A DNA stretch of 64,000 bases from Collimonas sp. OK607 (GCF_900111995.1 NZ_FOKF01000016.1:1-64000); one strand, 5' to 3'; positions 37,335 through 46,553 are shown, counted from the first letter of the stretch. Made by a program: numbers and translations. Notes: generated by a model from the letters alone, not told the origin.

Positions 37335-38315
37335 ATGTCTAAATGCGTTCGTTTTTACGAAACCGGTGGGCCAGAAGTTCTTCGCTATGAAAATGTGGAA
37401 GTCGGGAACCCTGGTCCGGGGCAGGTAAGGCTACGGCATGTCGCCGTCGGACTTAATTTCGCCGATACCTATTTTCGTAATGGCACCTACCCCGTGCCCT
37501 TGCCGTCCGGGATGGGGGTCGAAGCCTCGGGGGTGGTGCAAGCCGTGGGTAGCGGGGTGACTGATTTTTCAATCGGTGACCGTGTTACCTATACTGGTTT
37601 TCATACTGCATTGGGCGCTTACAGCACCGAGCGTCTGATCGATCCATCCTTACTGATCAAGTTGCCGGACACGATCGCTTTCGAGACCGCAGCCGCCATG
37701 ACCATGCGCGGCCTGACTTCCGCCTATCTGATGCGCCGCATCCATGCTTACCAACCCGGCGACAGCATTTTGTTGCATGCGGCAGCTGGTGGCGTTGGCT
37801 TGATCGTCTCTCAGTGGGCAAAAGTTCTCGGACTGAGAGTGATCGGCACCGTATCTTCAGATGCAAAGGCAGCACTTGCATTGGCGAATGGATGTGACGA
37901 AGTCATTAATTACAGCCATGAAGATGTCGCCAAGCGCACCCGCGAGTTGACCGGCGGACGCGGTGTCGATGTCGTGATTGACGGAGTGGGTAAAGACACC
38001 TTTATGTCTTCGCTGAACTCGCTCAAACGTCGCGGCTTGCTGGTCTGCGTCGGGACAGCTTCGGGTTCCATTCCGCCATTTGACCCGGTTCTGCTGGCCA
38101 TGAAGGGGTCTCTCTACATGACTCGTCCGGCGCTTGCCGATTACATCGCCGATCCGGCTGAAAAGGCGGCGCTGGCAAACGAGCTGTTTACGCACGTTGC
38201 CAGCGGCAACATCAATATCCAGATTAACCAGCGCTACAGTCTGGAAGACGCTACGGCCGCCCATCGCGATATGGAGTCGCGCAGCACCACCGGCTCTTCG
38301 ATCTTTATCATCTGA
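37335..38315 (+). CDS. Zinc-independent NADPH:quinone oxidoreductase (QOR-type MDR)
   Basis: The 326-residue medium-chain reductase begins MSKCVRFYETGGPEVLRYEN. It has the QOR pattern GLNFADTYFRNGTYP, the Rossmann AAAGGVGLIVSQWAKVLG, and the GGRGVDVVIDGVG block. Zinc ligands of alcohol dehydrogenases are absent. Such enzymes reduce quinones or alpha,beta-unsaturated carbonyls with NADPH. It is the first gene of the plus-strand island operon, preceded by TGGAGA, and ends 10 bp before the dioxygenase gene. The actual substrate in this pathway is unknown. Confidence 0.88.
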   Translation: MSKCVRFYETGGPEVLRYENVEVGNPGPGQVRLRHVAVGLNFADTYFRNGTYPVPLPSGMGVEASGVVQAVGSGVTDFSIGDRVTYTGFHTALGAYSTERLIDPSLLIKLPDTIAFETAAAMTMRGLTSAYLMRRIHAYQPGDSILLHAAAGGVGLIVSQWAKVLGLRVIGTVSSDAKAALALANGCDEVINYSHEDVAKRTRELTGGRGVDVVIDGVGKDTFMSSLNSLKRRGLLVCVGTASGSIPPFDPVLLAMKGSLYMTRPALADYIADPAEKAALANELFTHVASGNINIQINQRYSLEDATAAHRDMESRSTTGSSIFII

Positions 38316-38325
38316 GGAGACGATC

Positions 38326-39174
38326 ATGCGTATTGAGCAATTGACTTGCAGCATAGGCGCAGAGGTGACTGGCCTCGATCTTGCCGATGCGACGCACGAT
38401 GATGCCCTGTTTGCCGAAATCAAAGCGCAACTGATCAAGCATAAAGTGCTGTTTTTGCGCAATCAGGACATTAGCCGGGCCGAGCATGCCGCCTTTGCGC
38501 GCCGCTTCGGCGACCTGGAGGACCACCCGGTTGCCGGCAGCGACCCGGAACATCCGGGTCTGGTGCAAATTTACAAGACACCCGATCAGCCGAATGCACG
38601 CTATGAAAATGCCTGGCATACCGATGCCACCTGGCGACAGGCAACGCCATTTGGCTGCGTATTGCGTTGCGTGGAAACACCGGATGTCGGCGGCGACACG
38701 ATTTGGGCAAATATGGTTCTCGCATACGAAAACCTGCCTGAAGACATCAAAACCAAAATTGCAACGTTGCGTGCACGTCACAGCCTTGAAGCGAGTTTTG
38801 GTGCCGTCATGCCAATCGAAAAACGACTGGCGCTGAAAGCGCAATATCCCGATGCAGAACATCCGGTTGTCAGGATACATCCCGATACCGGCGAAAAAAT
38901 TCTATTTGTGAATGCATTTACTACGCATTTCACTAATTTTCATACTCCTGCCAATGTCCGCTTCGGGCAGGATTGCGCCCCTGGTTCCAGTCTCTTATTA
39001 AATTATCTGATCAGTCAGGCCAATATCCCCGAATACCAGGTGCGCTGGCGCTGGAAAAAAGACAGCGTTGCTATCTGGGATAACCGCAGCACGCAGCATT
39101 ACGCGGTCATGGACTACCCGCCGTGCCATAGAAAGATGGAACGCGCAGGCATTAGCGGCGACGTTCCGTTTTGA
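38326..39174 (+). CDS. TauD/TfdA-family 2-oxoglutarate-dependent dioxygenase
   Basis: The 282-residue enzyme has the iron triad His98-x-Asp100 in WHTDATW and distal His258 in TQHYAVMDY. An arginine further on (in PCHRKMERAG) would bind 2-oxoglutarate. Members hydroxylate sulfonates, phenoxyacids, carnitine precursors or other small acids at a carbon next to a heteroatom. The start at 38326 follows TGAGGAGA with good spacing; an open frame extends upstream but is inside the preceding gene. It forms a tight pair with the quinone oxidoreductase gene. Confidence 0.92.
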   Translation: MRIEQLTCSIGAEVTGLDLADATHDDALFAEIKAQLIKHKVLFLRNQDISRAEHAAFARRFGDLEDHPVAGSDPEHPGLVQIYKTPDQPNARYENAWHTDATWRQATPFGCVLRCVETPDVGGDTIWANMVLAYENLPEDIKTKIATLRARHSLEASFGAVMPIEKRLALKAQYPDAEHPVVRIHPDTGEKILFVNAFTTHFTNFHTPANVRFGQDCAPGSSLLLNYLISQANIPEYQVRWRWKKDSVAIWDNRSTQHYAVMDYPPCHRKMERAGISGDVPF

Positions 39175-39225
39175 AATTCAGAGCGCATTTTTTTAAATAA
39201 AACAGAATATATCAAGGAGTACAAC

Positions 39226-40290
39226 ATGCAATTTCTCGACGATTCATTGTTCCCGGAAAATCAGCACAAGGTAGTCATCACAGTCGCTCCGTACGGCCCG
39301 GAATGGGAGCCACGCGATTTTCCGGAAGATATTCCGGTCACCATGGAAGAACAAATTCAAAAAGCGGTCGATTGCTATAACGCAGGCGCAACAGTATTGC
39401 ATTTGCATGTACGTGAACTCGACGGTAAAGGTTCCAAACGCCTGTCGAAATTCAATGAATTGATCGCAGGTGTCAAGGCAGCAGTGCCAGACATGATCAT
39501 TCAGGTCGGCGGTTCGATTTCTTTCGCGCCGGAAAGCGATGGTGAAGCTGCCAAATGGTTATCCGATGATGCCCGCCATATGCTGGCTGAGCTCTCGCCG
39601 AAACCAGATCAGGTGACTGTGGCGATCAATACGACGCAGATGAACATTACAGAATTGATGATCCGCGAGGAACTCGCCGGGACTTCATTAATGGAGCCAG
39701 GCTACTACGACGCTTACCGCGAAATGACTGTACCTGCCGGGCCAAGCTGGGTGGAGGAGCACTTGCGTCGCTTGCAGGGAGCCGGCATTCAGCCGCATTT
39801 TCAGTTAACTGGCATGCATGCGTTGGAAACCTTGGAACGGCTGGTTCGCCGAGGCGTCTATACCGGTCCATTAAATGTGACCTGGGTTGGTATCGGCGGT
39901 GGTTTTGATGGTCCGAATCCTAATAATTTCATGCAGTTTATTAATCGTCTTCCCGATGGCACATGTCTGACCGCTGAATCTCTGATGCGCTACGTATTGC
40001 CTTTCAATATGATCGCGATGGCGATGGGCTTCCATCCACGCTGCGGTATCGAAGACGTCATCATGGATCAACATGGAAAGCGTATGACGTCTGTACAGCA
40101 AATCGAACAATGCGTGCGCATTGCCCGCGAACTGGGCCGTGAAGTGGCAACGGGTAAGGAAGCACGGGAAATTTACAAAATTGGCGTTCAGTACAAGAGC
40201 GCCGACGAGACTCTGGCGCAACTCGGCATGGCGCCTAACCGCGTGAAAGGCCAGCGAGGTTTCCCGTTGCGGGACGCGCAAACACAATAA
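39226..40290 (+). CDS. BKACE-family beta-keto acid cleavage enzyme (DUF849)
   Basis: The 354-residue TIM-barrel zinc enzyme of the 3-keto-5-aminohexanoate cleavage family condenses a beta-keto acid with acetyl-CoA. The products are acetoacetate plus a new acyl-CoA, or related products. The zinc motif LHLHVRE has His59 and His61. GTSLMEPGYYDAYREM and PLNVTWVGIGGGFDGPN are further family-like blocks. At 354 residues it is longer than Kce (about 275). Known members act on 3-keto-5-aminohexanoate and 3-dehydrocarnitine. The substrate here is not known. AAGGAG precedes the start. It lies between the dioxygenase and an MFS transporter. Confidence 0.9.
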   Translation: MQFLDDSLFPENQHKVVITVAPYGPEWEPRDFPEDIPVTMEEQIQKAVDCYNAGATVLHLHVRELDGKGSKRLSKFNELIAGVKAAVPDMIIQVGGSISFAPESDGEAAKWLSDDARHMLAELSPKPDQVTVAINTTQMNITELMIREELAGTSLMEPGYYDAYREMTVPAGPSWVEEHLRRLQGAGIQPHFQLTGMHALETLERLVRRGVYTGPLNVTWVGIGGGFDGPNPNNFMQFINRLPDGTCLTAESLMRYVLPFNMIAMAMGFHPRCGIEDVIMDQHGKRMTSVQQIEQCVRIARELGREVATGKEAREIYKIGVQYKSADETLAQLGMAPNRVKGQRGFPLRDAQTQ

Positions 40291-40394
40291 GTAACAGCCG
40301 TACCCCACGATAAATGCAAACCGGAGCAGAAATATCTGCCCGAGTTTGCAAACATTGAATCGTCAAAATAAGGCGATCTAAACTGGAGACAATC

Positions 40395-41720
40395 TTGGCT
40401 TATCACTACGCATCATCTGGCGTGGACGCGAGTCCTATCGTCAATGTCACACGGCGTTACGCCTGGCTGGTTTTTGCACTGACCTTGGGATTGCTGATCT
40501 CCGACTACATGTCGCGTCAGGTGCTCAATGCCGTATTCCCGATGATCAAACTCGAATGGAATTTATCCGATTCCCAGTTGGGTGCTTTAGGAGGCATCGT
40601 CGCGCTGATGGTCGGGCTGTTGACATTTCCTCTTTCTTTACTTGCCGATCGTTGGGGGCGTGTGAAAAGCCTGGTACTGATGGCGATGTTGTGGAGTCTG
40701 GCGACGCTTGCCTGTGGTTTGTCGCAATCGTATCACCAGTTGTTTCTGGCGCGTTTTTTTGTTGGCGTCGGTGAAGCTGCTTATGGGAGTGTCGGGGTGG
40801 CGTTGGTGTTATCCGTCTTTCCTGCCAACTTGCGTTCCACGCTGACGGCCGCATTCATGGCCGGCGGCTTAATGGGTTCTGTTCTTGGCGTAGGTTTCGG
40901 AGGCGTGTTAGCTACGCACCTTGGATGGCGCTGGTCGTTTGGGTACATCGCTTTGTTCGGATTGATACTCGCTATTCTTTTTCCACTTTGCCTCAAAAAG
41001 AACAGGGCTGCTTTGGATCGTCCAAATGTGGCCAAGTTCAGATCCGATTCTAAAACATTCAAAGACCAACGTGCACCGCTTATTGGGTTGTTCTCGACCA
41101 AATCCGTGCTGTGTGCTTATGTCGGGAGTGGGCTTCAACTATTTATCATCAGTGCCCTGCTCGGCTGGATGCCGAGCTATTTGAACCGGTCTTACCTCAT
41201 GAAGCCGGATAAGGCGGGCATTCTCGCTGCAGCATTTTTGATAAGTGCCAGTTTAGGCATGGTTCTGTGCGGCATGGTGAGTGATCGTCTGGGACGCAAT
41301 TCGCCGGTACGAAAAGTGAAATTGGTCATTGGTTTTTGCATTACCAGCGGCGCATTGTTGATGTTTGCATTTCAATTGCCGTCAGGTTCTACGCAGCTCA
41401 TTTTCATTGCTTTTGGAATGTTTTTTGCTGCAGGATCGGCAGGCCCGGCCGGAGCCATGGTCGCTAATCTGACCAGTCCTGCCATACACGGTACTGCCTT
41501 TGCGACACTGACTTTGGCAAACAATTTACTTGGCTTTGCGCCTGGCCCGATTGTGACCGGAATTCTGGCAGACCGACTTGGCCTGCAAGCGACATTGCAG
41601 TTGATTCCTTTAATCAGTATTGCGTCGACTTTGGTGTTCATGATTGGTAAGCATTATTACGAAAACGATCTGAACAAAGTCGCATCATTGGCCTTGAAAA
41701 AAAATATCGCGACATGTTAA
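40395..41720 (+). CDS. Major facilitator superfamily transporter
   Basis: The 441-residue protein has 12 predicted helices. The MFS signature after helix 2 reads LADRWGRVKSL, and a second copy SDRLGRN follows helix 8. The aspartate in TM1 (LLISDYMSRQVLN) is typical of organic-anion symporters in this superfamily. The start is a TTG at 40395 supported by GGAG at 40385-40388. It probably imports the substrate of the island pathway. Its last codons overlap the DsbA-like gene by 7 bp. Confidence 0.88.
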   Translation: MAYHYASSGVDASPIVNVTRRYAWLVFALTLGLLISDYMSRQVLNAVFPMIKLEWNLSDSQLGALGGIVALMVGLLTFPLSLLADRWGRVKSLVLMAMLWSLATLACGLSQSYHQLFLARFFVGVGEAAYGSVGVALVLSVFPANLRSTLTAAFMAGGLMGSVLGVGFGGVLATHLGWRWSFGYIALFGLILAILFPLCLKKNRAALDRPNVAKFRSDSKTFKDQRAPLIGLFSTKSVLCAYVGSGLQLFIISALLGWMPSYLNRSYLMKPDKAGILAAAFLISASLGMVLCGMVSDRLGRNSPVRKVKLVIGFCITSGALLMFAFQLPSGSTQLIFIAFGMFFAAGSAGPAGAMVANLTSPAIHGTAFATLTLANNLLGFAPGPIVTGILADRLGLQATLQLIPLISIASTLVFMIGKHYYENDLNKVASLALKKNIATC

Positions 41721-42364
41721 CGATGACGAACTTACAAATTGAAGTCGGTTTTGATCTGATCTGCCCTTGGTGCCTGATCGGTAAAGTCAGCCTGGATAAG
41801 GCGATAAGTAGATTTACAGAACAATATCCGTCAGTAGAAGTGAATGTGAAATGGCATGGAGTGCAGCTGCTGCCAGATGTGCCAAAGAATGGACTGCCAT
41901 TCCAGGCATTCTATGAAAAGCGATTGGGTAGTCTGCAAGCGATGTCTTTGCGTCAGCAACAAGTCAATGATGCCGCGGCCAAGGTAGGTTTTCGTATCAA
42001 CTTTGATCGTATAAAGACATTTCCGAATACGGCAAAAGCGCATGCTTTGCTTACCTGCATGTCGAATTTTATCGGCGAAGAGGAATACAAAAAAACGTTG
42101 GATCGTTTGTTTCATGGATATTTTTTCTTCGGCGAAGATATTGGCAGCGATGAACTGCTTTATAGCGTCGCTCAAGCTGCCGGGATTGGAAAAAAAATGT
42201 TTGATGAGTGGCTGGAACAGCCAGAATCGAATATTTTGACGGATGGGTATCTGACACAAATCAGAGGTGTTCCACACTATGTTTTCAATCAAAAGACCGA
42301 AATTAGTGGAGCACAATCTCCCGAGCAAATCTTCGCCGTCATGCAAAATTTATTGAGAAGCTAA
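41714..42364 (+). CDS. DsbA/FrnE-family thioredoxin-fold protein
   Basis: The 216-residue protein has a CPWC active site (Cys17, Cys20) in LICPWCLIGK, followed by an alpha-helical insert. It resembles FrnE-type DsbA proteins and the related 2-hydroxychromene-2-carboxylate isomerases. No signal peptide is present, so it is cytoplasmic. In catabolic clusters these can be glutathione-dependent isomerases; both roles are open. ATG at 41714 or 41723 could start it. It is very A+T-rich: the line 42061-42120 has 22 G/C in 60. Confidence 0.85.
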   Translation: MLTMTNLQIEVGFDLICPWCLIGKVSLDKAISRFTEQYPSVEVNVKWHGVQLLPDVPKNGLPFQAFYEKRLGSLQAMSLRQQQVNDAAAKVGFRINFDRIKTFPNTAKAHALLTCMSNFIGEEEYKKTLDRLFHGYFFFGEDIGSDELLYSVAQAAGIGKKMFDEWLEQPESNILTDGYLTQIRGVPHYVFNQKTEISGAQSPEQIFAVMQNLLRS

Positions 42365-42369
42365 ACGCA

Positions 42370-42705
42370 ATGACAGTCACATCGCACATGCTTGGCAAAA
42401 CGGATATATCTACCGGCCAAAGAATGTTTGTCCGCATTGGCGGAAGAGATATTGCGATTTTCAATGTCGACGGGGATATCTATGCAATTGATGATAGCTG
42501 CCCGCATTCCGGAGCGTCGTTGTTTCGCGGCACGTTGGATGGTTACATGCTGAAGTGCCCCGCACATGGCCTGAGTTTTGATATTCGTAGCGGATGCATG
42601 AAATATGGCGCAGGCATGGCCGTCCGCACTTACGGAAACAAATTGATAGATGGAGAAATCGTTTTCGATTTCCAGGAAATAAAGAATGCAGAGAAGCCAG
42701 CATGA
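42370..42705 (+). CDS. Rieske-type [2Fe-2S] ferredoxin
   Basis: The 111-residue protein has both cluster-binding boxes: Cys44-Pro-His46 in SCPHSGASL and Cys63-Pro-Ala-His66 in KCPAHGLSFD. This matches soluble ferredoxins of bacterial oxygenases (BphF/CarAc type). It would pass electrons to a Rieske oxygenase. No oxygenase alpha subunit lies in this operon, but one is encoded in the opposite direction at 46554. It is separated from the DsbA-like gene by 5 bp. Confidence 0.92.
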   Translation: MTVTSHMLGKTDISTGQRMFVRIGGRDIAIFNVDGDIYAIDDSCPHSGASLFRGTLDGYMLKCPAHGLSFDIRSGCMKYGAGMAVRTYGNKLIDGEIVFDFQEIKNAEKPA

Positions 42706-42709
42706 ATTG

Positions 42710-42747
42710 AAAGAACCGATGATCGTTGGCGTTAAACCGGTTCTTTT
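42710..42747 (+). terminator. Intrinsic terminator after the ferredoxin gene
   Basis: AAAGAACCG pairs with CGGTTCTTT around a 19-base loop and ends in a short T-run. It directly follows the ferredoxin stop, dividing the island into an upstream operon and the hydrolase/porin genes. The long loop lowers certainty. Confidence 0.5.
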
Positions 42748-42902
42748 GATGGTCACTGAAACGACATGTTTAACCCGCTTCGTTTTATCCATGCCGAGCA
42801 TGCAGCCGAGAGGTTGAATTTTCACTAAACGTTTGAACTAAGGCGGACGCAATCTGCGTGAATGCCAGGCACCGTTTCGTCCGCAATATTTGGAGAGTCA
42901 AA

Positions 42903-43475
42903 ATGTTAGATCAAAAAAACACCACAATTTTAATTGTTCCGGGACTGAGGGATCATGTGCCGGAACATTGGCAAACTTTGCTTGAAGCACGCTTGCCGGC
43001 ATTCAGATCGATTCCTCCTCTCGAGACAAATAAATTGGATCTTGCAGCGAGAATCGCGGCGATTGAGAAAACAATCAATGAAATCGACGGCCAGATCATC
43101 GTCGTCGCACATAGCGGCGGAACCATCATGTTCGCCCATTGGGCGCAAAGACATTCAACTGAAAAAATTTCGGGCGCTTTGCTAGCTGTCCCACCGGATT
43201 TTGAAAAACCACTTCCAGCAGGATATCCAACCATCGATGAGTTCAGGGAAAAAGGATGGTTGCCGGTGCCGCGCGCACCGCTTCCGTTTCGTTCCATCGT
43301 CACCGTCAGCGAGAACGACCCCTTGGGTGAGATTACGGCTGTAAGCGCACTAGCCGGCGACTGGAAAAGTCAAGTTATCAACCTGGGCAGGGTCGGACAT
43401 TTGAATCCGGCTTCAGGATACGGAGATTGGCCGGACGCGGATGCGCTGATTCAGCGACTCATCGACGCGTGTTGA
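42903..43475 (+). CDS. RBBP9/YdeN-family alpha/beta hydrolase
   Basis: The 190-residue serine hydrolase is of the RBBP9 type. It starts with ILIVPGLRDHVPEHWQTLLEAR. The nucleophile Ser71 is in VAHSGGT, and the catalytic histidine (His166) is in GRVGHLNPASGYGDWP. Family members are small esterases or amidases with poorly known substrates. The start at 42903 follows GGAGAG. It may hydrolyse an ester, lactone or CoA ester in the island pathway, which is inference from context. Confidence 0.85.
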   Translation: MLDQKNTTILIVPGLRDHVPEHWQTLLEARLPAFRSIPPLETNKLDLAARIAAIEKTINEIDGQIIVVAHSGGTIMFAHWAQRHSTEKISGALLAVPPDFEKPLPAGYPTIDEFREKGWLPVPRAPLPFRSIVTVSENDPLGEITAVSALAGDWKSQVINLGRVGHLNPASGYGDWPDADALIQRLIDAC

Positions 43476-43682
43476 GAGCTGGGAATTTCCGTTTTTGATA
43501 TTCAAGCTTCGATTCATCTTAAAGATTAAAAATCCGAATTTCTGTCCAGGGAGAAAAATTAAAAACGATAAATCTCAAAGAACTTGATTTGCTGAGAAAT
43601 GTTCTGAGAGTCGCGATGATTTTGTTTGAATTCAAAAATAATAGTTTTCTTCATCATTTTAAAAAACATAACGGAGACAAAG

Positions 43683-44861
43683 ATGAAATTGAAGTTAACA
43701 GGCATTGCAATAATTTCTTTATTTAGTTGCGCAGCATCCGCGCAATCTTCGGTCACGATCTATGGCATGGCCGATTCCGGGATACTGTCGATATCGAACA
43801 ATTCGAATCCTGCCTTAGGTTATCTGCCTAACTCAACTAATGGCGGTGCAGTTATCGGTGTCAAAGATGGCGGAATGGGACTGAGTTTTTGGGGTATGCG
43901 TGGTTCCGAGGATATCGGTAACGGAATGAAAGCTAACTTCAATTTACGGGGAAATTTTTCTACTCAGACTGGCGCTGGCGGCGGCCCCAATTCTTCAGGC
44001 GGAACTTCCATGTTCAATCAAGAGGCCAATGTAGGCATTTCCGGCGATTTCGGTTCGATCAAGGCGGGTCGTGTGATCGCCCCGGTGTTTTACGCATTTT
44101 CCGCAACGGATGTACGTGGCGGCGCTTATTTTGGCAGTAGCTTAACCGGGTTGATCGGCTTAAATAGCGCAACAGGTGCTTTTGCCGGCAGCAATTCAAA
44201 TGCCGCCGTTGCCACCATCTACAATGACAATGCCATCGTCTATGTTTCTCCAAAAATGTCGGGGATCACGGCTAGTTTTGAGTACGCATTTGGTGAAGTT
44301 GCAGGAAATACGTCCGCGGGAAGGCAAATCGTTGGGACCCTGGCCTACGATGATCCTCATTTGAAACTGGATGCCATTTATTACACTGGAAATGATAACG
44401 GCATCGTTGCTTCGCTGAACCCCCAGGGGCACGCCACCAATCGCCTGATGCAGATCGGCGCGATGTACACCTTTGACGCATTATCGTTGAGCATTGGATA
44501 TTGGAAGGCGGAAAATCCTACGTTTCCAGGCGCCGGAACGAATCCGGCCAAATTTGGTGGTGCTGCGACTACAGGGAGTCTCAACATGATTAACTATGGA
44601 TTAGGGTATCGCATTTCGCCATTGCTCAATCTGACCTCCGGCGTGTACAGCATCAAAGACAACAATAACAGTGCCAACAAATCCGTCATGTATGTGGTCG
44701 GCGCCGATTACGCGCTGTCGAAGAGCACCAAATTGTACCTGGAAGCAGCCAACGTCAATAACCACGGTAGCAATATGAATCAGTCTCCAGTCTATGCGCA
44801 ACCAGTAACGGCAGGCTTGACTACGCATGCATGGATGGCAGGCATCAACCACAGATTTTAA
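43683..44861 (+). CDS. Gram-negative porin (burkholderial OmpC-like, Porin_4)
   Basis: The 392-residue outer-membrane protein has a signal peptide MKLKLTGIAIISLFSCAASA. It begins SSVTIYGMADSG, the standard opening of neisserial/burkholderial trimeric porins. It ends GINHRF with the terminal phenylalanine used by the BAM machinery. The constriction-loop PGG-type region is not obvious. Start at ATG 43683 follows ACGGAGAC. As the last gene of the A+T-rich island it may admit the pathway substrate through the outer membrane. Confidence 0.93.
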   Translation: MKLKLTGIAIISLFSCAASAQSSVTIYGMADSGILSISNNSNPALGYLPNSTNGGAVIGVKDGGMGLSFWGMRGSEDIGNGMKANFNLRGNFSTQTGAGGGPNSSGGTSMFNQEANVGISGDFGSIKAGRVIAPVFYAFSATDVRGGAYFGSSLTGLIGLNSATGAFAGSNSNAAVATIYNDNAIVYVSPKMSGITASFEYAFGEVAGNTSAGRQIVGTLAYDDPHLKLDAIYYTGNDNGIVASLNPQGHATNRLMQIGAMYTFDALSLSIGYWKAENPTFPGAGTNPAKFGGAATTGSLNMINYGLGYRISPLLNLTSGVYSIKDNNNSANKSVMYVVGADYALSKSTKLYLEAANVNNHGSNMNQSPVYAQPVTAGLTTHAWMAGINHRF

Positions 44862-44952
44862 GTTTTCAACTTAAGAAGCTGTTGAGGCTATTGCCACTGA
44901 CTCTATGTAATGAATGGCGGTTATTGTTGATTTACCGAGATGGCCCCAAGTG

Positions 44953-44976
44953 ATGCCTGCAGACCGTCGCAGGCAT
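44953..44976 (+). terminator. Hairpin after the porin gene
   Basis: ATGCCTGC (44953-44960) pairs with GCAGGCAT (44969-44976) around an eight-base loop, followed by TTATTC. It lies 92 bp after the porin stop and 22 bp before the convergent reductase stop, and may serve both directions. The T-tract is poor. Confidence 0.45.
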
Positions 44977-44997
44977 TTATTCGAAAATGGACAGGCT

Positions 44998-46173
44998 TCA
45001 AGCCAGCCATGGCGCCATCGTACTCAATAGCGTGTTCTTCTCTTTGACATAGTCCCCCATCAACGCAAAGCCGCACATCTCATTTTGATCGTTGCGGAAA
45101 ACCGACCAGACGCTTTCGGGATTGGCTTCATCATCAAATGCCCTGGCGCTTTCCCAGCGGCCATTTGCATCCAGCGGCGGCACCACTACAGTTGGCATGA
45201 CCGGGGTCTTCACCACCACCGGCATGGCTGGATACACCACCCGAGTCGATTCGCCATTGAGTGTTTTCGCTAATGCGCGGGCTGCCTGCATGATCGGCAT
45301 CACGTAAGGCAGCACTAGTCCGTCCACCTCCGCGCAATCGCCCAACGCGTACACATCGTTGGCGCTGGTGTGCAGCCATGCATTGGTGACTATCCCGCGC
45401 TCAACGAACAAGCCTGACTTGCGCGCTAACGCAACTCTTGGCGTCAAGCCGATTGCTGCAACTACGCGATCGACCTCCAGTATTTCGCCGCTTTCCATGT
45501 GTATGCAGTACGCATCACCGCGGCGTTCTATCGATTGCGGCGTTTTCCCGAGATGTAACGTCACCCCTGCTTTGCCTAATGCCGCCGCCATTGCCTGCCC
45601 TGCCGGCTCTGGCAGCAAACGGCTCAGTGGCCATGAAGCGGGATCGACCAAAGTTACGTCAAACTGCGCCGACGCCAGATCGTTCGCGAATTCGCAACCG
45701 ATTAGTCCGGCGCCAAGTATGGCGACGCGGCGGCAGCCATCTAGCGCCTGCCGGAAGCGGGTGTAATCCGCCAGGTCGTTAACGGTCAATACGTCCGCCG
45801 CACCGTCGCCACTCAAATTGGTTTGACGTTGATCGGCGCCCAAAGCCAATACCAGGGATGAATAGGGCAAGCGTCTGCCAGCCACCGGATTGCCGGCCAC
45901 CGTTATGGTATGGGTATGGGGTGAGATTTCTTCGACTTCGACCTCGCTCAGGATCTCGGCATTGAGCTGGGCAGCCATTTTTTCGGCTGTAAAGTTGACC
46001 AGGCTGGCTGCATTCTTACCTTGTTGAAAGGCATTCGACAACATCGGCTTCGAATAGAAGCTGCCGCAATCCCGGCTGATGATAGTGAGCGGGGTTTCCC
46101 GATTCAGTTTGCGGAATTCGCGCGCAACGGTGTAACCCGCAAGCCCGCTCCCGATAATAATAATGGGTGCCAT
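44998..46173 (-). CDS. Rubredoxin reductase-like FAD/NAD(P)-dependent oxidoreductase
   Basis: The 391-residue flavoprotein has an N-terminal FAD motif (IIIGSGLAGYTVAREF, GxGxxG at residues 7-12). The second NAD motif is ILGAGLIGCEFAND. The FAD ribityl block is NDVYALGDCAEVDG. The order and length match rubredoxin-NAD(+) reductases such as RubB/AlkT. It lies 71 bp after the rubredoxin gene on the same strand and probably reduces it. Electrons could then reach the Rieske oxygenase upstream or an unlinked hydroxylase. A small 11-bp tandem repeat lies between it and the rubredoxin coding end. Confidence 0.9.
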   Translation of the reverse strand: MAPIIIIGSGLAGYTVAREFRKLNRETPLTIISRDCGSFYSKPMLSNAFQQGKNAASLVNFTAEKMAAQLNAEILSEVEVEEISPHTHTITVAGNPVAGRRLPYSSLVLALGADQRQTNLSGDGAADVLTVNDLADYTRFRQALDGCRRVAILGAGLIGCEFANDLASAQFDVTLVDPASWPLSRLLPEPAGQAMAAALGKAGVTLHLGKTPQSIERRGDAYCIHMESGEILEVDRVVAAIGLTPRVALARKSGLFVERGIVTNAWLHTSANDVYALGDCAEVDGLVLPYVMPIMQAARALAKTLNGESTRVVYPAMPVVVKTPVMPTVVVPPLDANGRWESARAFDDEANPESVWSVFRNDQNEMCGFALMGDYVKEKNTLLSTMAPWLA

Positions 46174-46221
46174 GATAAAAGCCTTTTATGTTGATACTGT
46201 CAGGTGATCGCTTTTGGCACG

Positions 46222-46254
46222 CTTATGCCACGCCTATGCCACGCCTATGCCGCG
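46222..46254. repeat. Three 11-bp tandem repeats
   Basis: Three consecutive 11-bp units of the form C(C/T)TATGCC(A/G)CG overlap the end of the rubredoxin gene. The repeat spans the rubredoxin stop codon (46245-46247), so slippage would only extend the downstream spacer. No function is evident. Confidence 0.7.
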
Positions 46255-46415
46255 ATTAACACCATTTCGAATTCCGCCTTGCCGACGCCGCAGTCAGGAC
46301 AAAACCAGGCGTCAGGCACGTCTTCCCAAGGGGTCCCCGGTGCAATGCCGTGCTCCGGCATTCCGCTGGCTTCGTCGTAGCGAAAGCCACAAACCACGCA
46401 TTCCCATTTCCTCAT
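46245..46415 (-). CDS. Rubredoxin
   Basis: A 56-residue iron-sulfur protein with one iron held by four cysteines: Cys6-x-x-Cys9 in [11 protein letters not shown] and Cys39-x-x-Cys42 in [13 protein letters not shown]. It is the standard short rubredoxin of alkane hydroxylase and other oxygenase systems. It lies between the Rieske oxygenase gene (138 bp upstream) and the rubredoxin reductase gene, all on the minus strand. Two-protein electron transfer from NAD(P)H is the likely role. Confidence 0.95.
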   Translation of the reverse strand: MRKWECVVCGFRYDEASGMPEHGIAPGTPWEDVPDAWFCPDCGVGKAEFEMVLIAA

Positions 46416-46518
46416 ATTGTTCTCTTCTGTCTATCGTTAGCCTTAACGCGCAGGATCACTCGCAGTCGTGCGGTTAAGGAAGGCTTGCGCATTTGCGCAT
46501 TCAAGTGGGCGTTACGGC

Positions 46519-46540
46519 CCTTCCCTCTGGGCAGGGAAGG
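46519..46540. other. Hairpin in the oxygenase-rubredoxin spacer
   Basis: CCTTCCCT (46519-46526) pairs with AGGGAAGG (46533-46540) around a six-base loop. It has no T-run, so it is more likely an mRNA-stability or attenuation element than a terminator. It lies just after the oxygenase stop. Confidence 0.4.
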
Positions 46541-46553
46541 AAGGGACAGCGCG

